A DNA stretch of 64,000 nucleotides from Tridacna crocea (Eukaryota > Mollusca > Bivalvia > Cardiida > Cardiidae): NCBI GenBank assembly GCA_943736015.1, contig OX031056.1, forward strand, positions 70,707,277 through 70,771,276, read 5' to 3'. Shown here piece by piece: positions 25,501 to 37,500 of this stretch (the first letter of the stretch is position 1; each line of letters begins with the position of its first letter). The position numbers were made by a program, and so were the translations under genes. The notes beneath the pieces are model-generated. The model ran no database searches. It saw only the letters and a program-made list of their open reading frames with translations, and was not told where the DNA came from.

Positions 25501-28500
25501 AACTTTTAATAATGCAGAAAACATTGTGGCAAAAGGTGAAATTGCTCGTTACGAGCAATTTCACCTTTTTCCACAATGGTTTCCAAAGGCTCCTACAAGC
25601 AATGCATAGAAATGAGTATCTGTGGAGTAAAGGGTTACTCTCCTTTTTCACAGAGCATGGCTCACATAGGTTTAATCCTTTCCCAGATGACAAAATTTTA
25701 GCCTCCTCCAAATTGAAAGCATTTTCAGACAACCATTTCAATGTGGCTCAAATAGTGCAATCTTTCCTTGTTAGGGTAGAAAACAATGACTGTGGGAAAA
25801 GGAGAAAATGCTGGTTACCAGCATTGTCTCCATTTCCCACAAAGTTTCAAAAGGCTTGTTTCTGAGGGTTGTTAAAAATTGGGATTGTGTGGTAATGGTT
25901 TATGAGTACTCTTTTTGAGTTGATGTATTCAGTCTTTTGTCTGTTTATATATGCATGTGTTTTTGCTTTATAATTTCAGTTGACATGGTGGACCTGTATA
26001 CAGGATATTGTGATATATTGGCAAGAATGGTTGTTCAACTTTATTCTAGTGTTTATATGGTTAATGCTAACTTTCCTTTTACCAGTGCCTGGGTGCCCCA
26101 AGTAAGTCAGATTATTTGGACATGGCATTGTGATCATTTAACTCTGCCAAATGACAAAAATATGGAGTTGTCCAAATCAAAAGCAGTTCACGTGTGAGAT
26201 TGGTATTTTAATGTTGAAATTAGCCCGTGAAAGAGTAGACTCTCGGAAACCATTTTGGGAAAATGAGGAAATACTGATTACCATCATCTTCTCACTTTAT
26301 TCGCCCTGAGGGTCGTATTATGTTATGGCATTGGTCATCAGTCCGTCCGTTAGCAATTTCTTACATGCACAACTCCTCCTACAGTTTCCATGGGAATTAT
26401 TTGAAACTTACCACAATGAATCTTTATGATGTGTCTTAAAAATTTGGATCTCTGTAGGCGTTCTAGGTTTTAACCCATTTCACTCAAGAGCCCCTTCGGG
26501 TGTGTAAGCACTTGTCCCAATTGGTGTTTTCAAAAGCCATTTTTCCTCAAGATTGTAAGAAACTAGGGTTTGTGTGATAAGAAGTAAACAATACAGTTTT
26601 GGAGTGTTTGCAAAGTATTTAAAGAGAACTTGATCAATGTTGTTCCGGTGACAGGGTTTGTCTTTGATAGAGTAAAAAGAATTGTGGGAAAGTGCTTTTC
26701 ACAGTTCAAAATGCTTCTTATGTAAGGTCATCAAAACTCGGTATTATAATAAAAATTGTGGGAAATGCTTAAATTCAGTTGTTAATTTGGAGACTGCTTA
26801 GTTGCACTTTCCTTTTTAAAAAGTAATTCATTGTTAGTACAATCAGAAGTATTTCTGTTCATTTTCCATAAAGAATGAGGGAAACAGTGAAAATACTGGT
26901 CATGAGCATTTCCTCTTTTTCTCACAATATTGTCAAAAGCTGTCTCCCTATGGTTGTCAAAATTTGAATGTTCTAATACATGATTAACAACAAACAAACC
27001 TGATGTTCTAATAAATGATTAACAACAAACACACCACTGTAGATGGATGCATTTGAAATTGTCCCAAGCATTCCAATAGTCCTAGAGCTAATTTCTATCC
27101 TTCTAGGGGCTATCTGGGTCCAGGGGGCCTAGCAAATGATGACCCAGATCATCACAATGTTACCAACTGTACTGGTGGGGCAGCTTCTTACATAGACAGA
27201 AAATTATTTGGTGAAGGAAGAATATACCAGTCACCCACATGTAAGGTGAGTACAGTATTAGTGGATATTTTTGCGGGTTTAAATTTTCGGAAGGAAGCAA
27301 ATACTAACTTTACTTGCGTTTAATTTGCCGCAAAAATGCAACAAACAAATTTAACCCTTTCCCAAACAACAAATTTTGGACATGTCCAAATTGGCAGCAA
27401 CTACAGATGAAAAATTCAAACTTGGTACAAATTAGCTTTAAGTCACTGATAGGGAAAAAAACATTGTTGGAAAAGGAGAAAATGCTGGCAACCAGCATTT
27501 TATCCTTTACTTACAATGTTTGCAATCCTCAATTTAATAGATCTCAATTTTTATTTTCACGAAATGTTTTAAATTTGCAGAATTAAACGCCACTAGAGTA
27601 GTATTCTTGTTGCCTTTGATGAAAAAAGGCATTCATTTAGGTCAACATGGGTTTCAATAAATGTCAACAAGGGACCCAACAATTGCATGCTCCCACATAA
27701 ACCAGTGTCTGAGTGAAATTAAGAGTTATATAGGATCTGACATGAGTGGGCTTTTGAGAGAAGGTTTTTATTAAACAAGTCAAGGAAATGTTATTAAGTG
27801 AGCCTTTGGTGAGCTTATTAACAATTTTCCTTGACGAGTTTAATAAAATTTAATGAAAGGAAAACAAGTTCATACTAAGAGTAAAAATGTGGACATGGAT
27901 TATATTCCATTGAATAACTTACTTACTTTTAAACAGAATGACGTCACTGTAAAAACAGTGATGTCACTCTACATGAAATAACCTTGATTTTACCAGGCTT
28001 TTGTTGCACTGTGGTTATAGTGCTGAATTCATGTGTCATGCTAGGATCTACCATAATGCAGCTTTGATTAAAGCTGATTGACATCTTTGTGAAATCTATT
28101 GCTTAATTGATAAAATTTGAAAGTATAGAAAGTTTGAAAGTATAGAAAAACAATTGTGAGGGAAATGAGAAAATGCTGGTAACCAGCATTTCTTTTCTTA
28201 GAGTCGTATAAAGTCGAAATTGTGTTAGAAGGTTTATATGTCCTTTGACTGTAACTTTTTTATATTGATTGCAGGAAATTTACAGAAGTACAGTACCCCA
28301 TGATCCTGAGGGTCTTTTAGGAACTCTGACTTCTTGTTTTATGTGCTTCCTTGGTCTCCAGGTATTTCAACCTTTAACTGTTTACAAGACAAGAAAATTT
28401 TAGAATTGCCATTTCAATTGATAATAATCTAACTCTTTACCAAACGACAAAATTTTGGACTGGTCCAAATTGAAAGCATTTGCAGACAAAATAATGTGAC

Positions 28501-31500
28501 TCAAAAATTGAAACTTGACTTTAGAAGAGTAGAAAACATTGTGGGAAAAGGAGAAAATGCTGTTTACCAGCATTTTCTTCTTTTCCCACAATGTTTTCAT
28601 AAGGCTTCTTCCTCTAAGTAGAAGAAATCAGGTATTGTTTGGTAAAGGGTTGAAGAAGCTTGTGTAGTTTTTATGTAGTAATTCAGAATTTCATGTAAAA
28701 CACCTATTTATTAAATAAGATATATTTTTCCTTACAATAATAAAGACATTGTACCATTACATTCAGTGAAAACATACAATTTTGGGCATTTTATTAGTAG
28801 ATGGTCTGTTTTGCAGTTGGTAAGTCCATCTTTTTTTATAGCATCACATATGATGATATTGTTCTGATTTGAATATTAATCCTTGGAATCCACCCAGTGT
28901 AATTGATCATGTGACATTCCCAGAGGCCTTTGTAAAACACTGGCACAAAATCTAAAAATACATTGTGGGAATGTAGTCAATTCAGGAAATACTATTGAAT
29001 AATATTTTTTTTTTACTTCTTTATTCTGAGCTGATATTTAGCCAGCTATTGCCTTACTTAAAGCAGTAATTAATCATTGTAGAAGATTGAGAAGGTTTTA
29101 AAAATTTGAATCTCTTGTTTAAATGTGGTTAATAATAATATTGACTTTATTATTATTATTTCTGCAGGATTATTTTTGTTAATTGATTGTATTGTATATG
29201 TACATGTATGTTTTATTTCTGTTAAATAAAATATGTTCAAATTAATACGATGCCATTTTTTATCACACAGAATTAAAATCATTGGTCAAGAAGAAAATGC
29301 TAGCATTTCCTCCATTTCCAACAACATTTTCAAAAGTGTTTTTCCATGAGATTAGTAAAACATCATGATGCTTTGTCTCTCTTCTTTCAAAACCAAGTGT
29401 CCCCCTGGCTCCCCAGTTAAGGTGTTTGAGGTGTACATCTGAAAACCACTCCATTTGTTTCATTGTTTGTTTGATTGTCCTCCGATTCTCTTAACTCGTT
29501 AACAAATGACAAAATTTTAGTCTGGTCCAAATTGAAAGCATTTGCAGATGTCAAAATAAAAGAGACTGAACATTCGAAAATTTTACAGAAGAGGAGAGAA
29601 AACATTGTGGGAAAAGGAGAAAATACAGGTTTCCAGCATTTTCTCCTTTTCACACAATGTTTTCAAAAGGCTTCTTTCTCTTGGACGTCAAAAGGCGGCA
29701 TTATGTCGTAAAGGGTTAATAGAAGTTTATCTAAAAATTCTTTGGGGTAGTTCAATTGATTTTCATGTCAATATTGATGGGTTTTTTTGTTGCTTTTGTA
29801 GAATGTGTATATCAAAATTAGACATCTGTACAACCAAAATGAATTGCTCCTATCATTTTATTTATATATATTTTCAGGCTGGTAAAATTCTGTTGACTTT
29901 CCATGACTGGAGAGCTAGAGTCAAAAGATTTGTGCTATGGGGAATATGTCTGGTAAGTAGCTGTGTTCACTAGAACTAGTTTTTCATTACTTGCTTTCTC
30001 TTAGCACCATACTACAAGGCAATTTTTAGATGTTTTCATATCATTAGGGCTTGCATGTGCAAGTTTGTCACTTTGTATGATTTGTGCCATAGGCACTTGG
30101 TTTCCCTGTCTTTTACTTTTGTACCTTGCTTCTTCTATTTCTGTATATCATAATTACTAGAAGGTTTAGCAGAGGCCATGTTTTAAAGCAACGGAAGTCC
30201 TTGATTAGGTTTCGATTTACGCTGGCTTCCGGATTGTCATTAACATGCTGGCCAATTCGGTTACCATGATAATGTAAATAAGACAGACATTTACTGTCTG
30301 GTAGCTGTATTGGCCAGCGCCTTTGCGATGATTCGGGAGCCATGGTAAATGAAAACCTGATCAAGGAGTTTTGTTGCTTTAACCCTTTCCCAAGCAACAA
30401 ACTTTTGGACTTGACCAAATTGAAAGCATTTGCAGATGACAGTTCAACTCTTGCTGAAAAGATGATTTCTGTCTATGATAGGGTAGAAAACATTGTGGGA
30501 ATAGGAGAAAATGCTGGTTACCATCTAGATAAACCTTTTTCATTTTGTCATTTATCTTTTGTTATTTTGTAGCTATTACACATAAGTAACCCATCAATAT
30601 TCTGCGGTTTGTTATCTCTTTACCACACAATCCCGACTTTTGACGGCCCTGTGAAAGAGAGCCTCTCAAAACATTGTAGGAAAAGGAGAAAATGCTGGTA
30701 AGCAGCATTTTCTCCTTTTCCCACAATGTTTTCTATTGGTTCCAAATCAAATTTCTATTTTTTAATCACATTTATTTTGTCGTCTGCAAATGCTTTCAGT
30801 TTGGACTAATCCAAAATATTTTGTCGTTTGGTATGCAGTTATGACTACTAAGTTGCAAGAATAGTGATATTCTCTATGTTTTTTCTGTACATAGGGCATC
30901 ATTGCAGTCATTTTATGTGAAGGCAAAAAAGACGGAGGGTTTATTCCTATCAATAAGAACCTATGGTAAGTTTTTTTCAGGAATTTGCTTCAAATACTGA
31001 CCTTATACTGTGTAGGTGAACCCTTTACCATTTGATGAAATTTTGAAGAAAGGAACAAATGCTAGTAATCCTTCAGTAAACAAATTCCATCATTCGAGCT
31101 ACTGTATTCATCTTAGATGCTTTCAGAATGGCGTCACTCTAAATAAAATGATGTCACTCTATATGAAATAACCTTGATTTTACCAGGCTTTTGTTGCACT
31201 GCATTTACGTTGCTGAATTCGTGTATCATGTTAGAATATATCAGAGTGCAGCTTTGATTAAAGCTGATTGACATCTTTGTGAAATTTATCAAAACACAAA
31301 ACTTATGAAGATTTTCTAAACTTAACAAGAACATTTTCAGTATCACAGTTTATCCATGGTAAAAAAGTTTTAGTTCAAGTTGAAAGCTGTAGCAGATGAC
31401 GAATTTACTGTGGCTTAATTGATGAAATTTGCCTTTGAGAGTATAGAAAAACAATTGTGAGGGAAATTAGAAAGTGCTGGACACATTCCAACTTTTTTGT

Positions 31501-34500
31501 CTTGTAAAGAGTGAAGGTCAAAAATATCTCTTTTATTCTAGGCAAGTCATTACATAATTATGGGTCCTTAACCCTTTACCCCGTTAGGCATTTTTATGGT
31601 ATCTCTAATTTACCCTAAATAATAGCAAGGATGAAGCCATTTCTTATGTGTATATGACACCTTTTTATAGTACAGAAAACATTGTTACAAAAGGTGAAAT
31701 TGCTTGTCATGAGCAATTTCACCTTTTGCCGCAATGTTTTCCAAAGGCTCCTACAAGCAATGTGTAGAAATGAGTATCTATGGAGTAAAGAATTAAAATA
31801 TGTTTTGTCTGCCAACCATCTAAATCATGAAGTAAAATGGTCCTTTAAAATGCAGAAAACTTAATGGAACTTGGGTCACATTTTTGTGATCTAGCAAGTC
31901 ACATTGTATAAGTACAAGTACAAGTTAAGTTTGAATTCTGTCCAAAACAACAACATTCCCTAGATTAAAAGTGTTTGCAGATGACACAATAAATATTAGA
32001 CAAAAATGGAAATTTGCCATAGAAGGTTGATTGATTGATTGATTGTATGGTGTTTAATGTCATTTTCAACATTATTTCCGTTATATCGTGGCGGCCAGTG
32101 CACCTATCCATGTATTCCTGGAGTTTCTTTTACCAGTACTTCGCATAATTTTCTTTCCAATCCACTGGCTGCTTTCCTACATGATCAGGGGTGAAAGAGG
32201 AATGAATCCTGTCGCAGTGATTATCAACCAGCATTTTCTCCTTTTCCCACAATGTTTTCTATCCTATCAAACAAAAATCACATTACTGAACCACATTGGA
32301 ATTGTCTTCTACAAATGCTTTCAGTTTGGACATGTTAAGATTTTGTTGTGTGGTAAAGGGTTAAGCCCCCTTTTGTCAGAGCATGGCTCATATGTTTACT
32401 CAATTTCTATCTTTCAGGTCCTTGTCGTTTGTTATATGTCTGTCTTCGTTTGCATTTTTCCTGTTTGCCTTCTGTTACATTACCATAGATGTCTACAAAG
32501 TTTGGACTGGTGCTCCATTTTATTATCCAGGTAAAGCTTTTAATCTACTTTCTGTTATACTAAATATTGTGTTAACGATCTATGATAGAGATAAATTCCT
32601 AGGTATTATTTTAAACACCCCAGTATGTATAAATTCTTTGAATTACTCAATAGTAACAATAAAAGAACCTTGATACAGTTAACTTCATATTATATACATG
32701 CTTTTTAATCCAGAATGAATATTTCTTAGTCAAACAGTTGATTCCAGGATAAAAGGATTACTTTTTAGCCTCTCTCACTTGTGTAACTATATTTTATCAA
32801 TATGTTATTATTGTTAATATTATTTTCTTCATGAAACATGATTGTCATTTTCATAACATGCATATATGTACATGTATGTATTTGTGACTTTGATGCCTTT
32901 GTGGTAGAAGTCAAAATGAAATTTCTGTTCTGTTCTGTAATTTTTGTTACCAAACAACAAAATTGTGGACTAATTTAAAGCATTTGCAGACGACAAATTC
33001 AGTAAGACTCAAATGGCGAGATTTGTGTTTGAAAGGGTAAAGAATATGTTGGGAAAAGGAAAAAAATACTAGTGAGCAGCATTTTCTCCTTTTTCCAATA
33101 TGTTATCAAAAGTGTTCTCTCTCAGGTTTGTGAAATCATGGAATTGTTTGAAAAAGGGTTAACTTGCACCATTAAATGGCTGAATTGCGAAAAGCGGTGC
33201 GTGTATGACAAACAACTTATATCTATTAAAAGAACAAGTGGTGTCCAAAAGAATACAATGTGGGTGTTGTCATGCACTCAAATTTATATCAATTCAAAAG
33301 CATGGGAATTTACCTGAAAATAATAGTCTATTATTATACAGATGGCCCAAGGGTTAGGCTCTTGCAGAAAATGAAATTTCAAAAGTAGGTTAAAGGTTGC
33401 AAGGTTGGATATCTATTGTTTACTTCTTATCTACGATCAGAACTCATTTTTTTCCTTTTCAATTCAAAGCAAATTGATTCAATACCAGATAACAAAATCT
33501 TTAGACAGTTGCATTCTCAAAGTGATTAAAGATGACAATTTAGATGTCTGGCAAATTAATTAAAAAAAAAATCTTTTATAAAATAAATTTTGTTGGAAAT
33601 GGAGGAGATGCTAGTAATGAGCCTTTTTCCTTTTCCCACTATTTTTTTTTTTTTTTAAATCATCCTAATAATGGTGCATTTGGAAACTCGGGATTGTTTG
33701 GTAAAGATTGACTTTTCGGTATGTTTAATAATATTTGACTCTTTGCCACATAACAAAATTATAGACTGGTCCATGTTCAAAGTATTTGCAAAGAACTGAT
33801 TAAACGATACTCAAATGATGGGATTTACAATAGGGTAGAAGACTTTGTGAGAAAAGGAGAGAGTAAAGGTTACCAGCATTTTCTCCTTTTCCCACAAAGT
33901 TTTCAAACATCTTTTACACCAGCGTTGTTAAAACTCAGGATTCCTAGGTAAGGAGTTACACCCATTACTGCACAATCCCTACTTTTGACAAGCGTGAGAA
34001 AGAAGCCTTTTGAAAACATTGTGGGAAAAGGAGAAAATGCTGGTAACCAGCATTTTCTCCTTTTCCCACAATATTTTCTACCATTCACAAAACAAATTTC
34101 AAATTTTCAGTCACCTTTAAAGTTTATTTTGTCGTCTGCAAATGCTTTCGATTTGGACAAGCCAAAACTTTTTTAATTGGTAATGAGTTGAAATCCAAGA
34201 AAGTGCCACAAGCATCAGTCAGCAGAAAAAGATTATCCATAATCTGATGCTACTTACTCTGTTCACTTTGATTTTACTTTTCACAGGCATGAACTCCATT
34301 TTTATGTATGTCTGCCATCTTGTTTTTATGCCGTATTTCCCTGTCAGTTTCTACGTGGATGAAACATCACACTGGGCCCAGCTTGCCATGAATCTTTGGG
34401 GTCCAGTATTTTGGTGCCTTGTCACCTATAAAATGCATCTTGATAAGAGATACATTACAATTTAATTGGAATTTTAATAAAGAGGTAGTTTCATGCACAA

Positions 34501-37500
34501 CCAACATAATTAAATTTTGCCCTTGTATCTTACCCATAGAGTGCCAGAATGGACAGAATAAATCCTTACCAAATAACCAAATTTTACTGTAGTTTAAATT
34601 TAAAACATTTGCAGATGACAAATAGAAAGTGCCTGATCAGATGGTACACATATTTGTCTGTAAAAGAAATGACAACATTGTGGGAAAAGGAGAAAATGCT
34701 GGCTACCAGCGTTTTCTTCTTTGCCCACATTATTTTGTAAATACTCTCCATTTGGTTGTTAAGTGTCCTGATATTGTTTTGTAAAAGGATACAAGTACAT
34801 GTATGACGATGTCAAGGCCACATTTTTCCTGAATATCTTATCAAAGTGGACAGTGTTGATCAAAGATCTGGGCCCATATTCACCAACCATTCTTAAGAAG
34901 ATTCTTAGTCTTATTCTTCAAAATTTTGTCATTATGAAAGTAACAGATTTTCTAATTGGCTAAACCAAATGGTTTAGCCAATCAGAAGTTCTGTTGCTTT
35001 CAAGGTCAGGAAATCTTGAAGAATAAGATCAAGAACTTTCTTTTGAAAGTAACAGAACTTCTGATTGGCTAAACCATTTGGTTTAGCCAATCAGAAGTTC
35101 TGTTACTTTTACAGTCAGGATATCTTGAGGAATAAGACCAAGAACATTCTTAAGAATGGTTGGTGAATACAGACCCAGATAGCACAGTCTGGGAAATGCG
35201 ATATAAATCTACACTGACCACAAAAGCAAGCAAAGATGTGTAAGGCACTTTATAGGTATATACAGTTAAACCTGTGTTAGAGACCACCTGTATTAAGAGA
35301 CCACCTGCTTTAAGAGACCATTGTTCTGATAAAACAACCCTTCTTACATTAACCTAATATAACTTGTATTTAAAGACCACCTGCTGTAAGAGACCAATGT
35401 ACTTCCCTTGAGTGGTCTCTCAATACAGGTTGTACTGTATATGTAGGGAAATCTTCCCATTCAGAAACACATCGTCCCTGTTCCTTTGAACAATGTATTT
35501 GGTGTAGCCTTAGTTCAGGCAGTAGCAAATTTTGAATCACTTCTTATCACTGTCTCCTTTTTTGTAGCTTTTTACTTTTCAATAGCAATGAACCGATAAC
35601 CTGTTCCTTACCCCTTTACCCATTACCACACAATCCCTACTTATAACAACCCTGAGAAAGACGTCTTTGGAAAACATTGTGGAAAAAGGAGAAAATGCTG
35701 GTAACCAGCATTTTCTCCTTTTTCCACCATGTTTTCCACCCTTCACAAAATAAAATTTGAAATTTTCAGTCACTTTTATTTTGTTGTTTGCAAATGCTTT
35801 CGATTTGGACAAACCTAAGATTTTGTCGTTTGGTAATGAGTTAACGACCTTATGAAGGAAGCGTTTTGAAAACATTCTGGGAAAAAAAAGAAAATGCTGG
35901 TAACCAGCAAGTTTTAATTTTTCAGTCCCTTTTATTTTATCGTCTGCAAATGCTTCGTGGAACAGTCCATTTTATTCACCTGGTTTCGTCTAAATCACAC
36001 TTAATGAGACAAGGTGGGCATGGTCAGACAGTGAGACAAAATGATAAAACACCACCTTTTGATTAGAGTTTATCGTAGATGTTGAATTGTGCTTCAGTTC
36101 TTTGCAAAATTCTGGTGCAATATAAAAAGATACCTGAACTCATTATCAAACGACAAAATTTTTGGCTTGTCCAAATGGAAAGCATTTGCAGAGGAGAAAA
36201 TAAAAGTGAATGAAAATATGAAATTTATTTTGTGAAGGGTAGAAAACATTGTGGGAAAAGGAGAAGATGCTGGTTACCAGCATTTTCTCCTGTCCCACAG
36301 TGTTTTCTAAAGGCCTCTTTCTCAGGGTCACCAAAATTAGAGATTGTGTGGTAATGGGTTAAAAGGCAGCATTGAGGCTATACCTTGTATATTGCTCCTC
36401 AGAGGTTATATTATTTGCACATTGCTCTAAGATCCTTGACATTTACAATCCTATGTATTTGTATAATTTATATTCGTATATTGAAATTTATAGTAAAACA
36501 TCCTTTTCCCCTCTTTTTCCCCACCCTTTGATGTCCAAGATTTCCAAGCAATTACTATAGTCAAAAAGCACCCAATCTTGTCAGTCTCCTGTTGCAGTAA
36601 CCCCACCCACTCTATACCCAACCAGCAGTAAGGTATATTGGTAAACACATTAAAATATTCTTTGTTGACAATCATTGCATGCTCTTAACCCTTTCGCAAA
36701 CTGGCCCTTGTTTTTACGTGTCTGCAGCATAAGTCTTTTGAAAACACTGTGGGAAAAGGAGAAATTGCTCATAATGAGCAATTTCACCTTTTCCCAAAGT
36801 GTTTTATACCTGTTTGGAGAACTGTCTGCCATTTTCATCAAAGCTGAAATTGTCATCTGCAAAGTCTTTCAGTTTGAAAGAGTCTAAAATTTGTCGTTTG
36901 GGAAAGGGTTAAGGAAAATGAAATGTTGCAAATTCTCTATTGTAAGACAAAACCCAATATTCACAATAAAAGAACATTGTCAGTTAAGGTTGATAAGAAT
37001 TTCACAGTGACTTTTATGAAATTATTATGTTTATGTCAATAGTCTCCACGACAGTTATGCACCATCAAACCTGTATTCAGAGACAGCAAAAGGGAAAACA
37101 AAAAAGTTACAAATAGTGGTTTATTTATGCAAGTTAACTTAAGTGTATTGTAGAAGAGGCATGGAGTAAAAACATTGTAAAACTCATATTGAATAGTATA
37201 AGAACAATGGCTAGTTGATGCTTTAACCCATTACCACACAATCCCTACTTTTGATGCCCCTGAGAAAGAAGCCTTTTGAAAGCATTATGGGAAAAGGAGA
37301 AAATGCTGGTAACCAGCATTTTCTCCTTTTCCCACAGTGTTTTTTACCCTTCCCAGATCAAATTTCTGTTTTTTAGTCATCTTTATTTTGTTGTCTGCAG
37401 ATGCTTTCAATTTGGACCAGTCTAAAATTTTCTCATGTGGTAAAGAGTTAAGATCTTTGCATAAGCAGATTTATTTTCCACTGGCCAAACATCAGATGGC

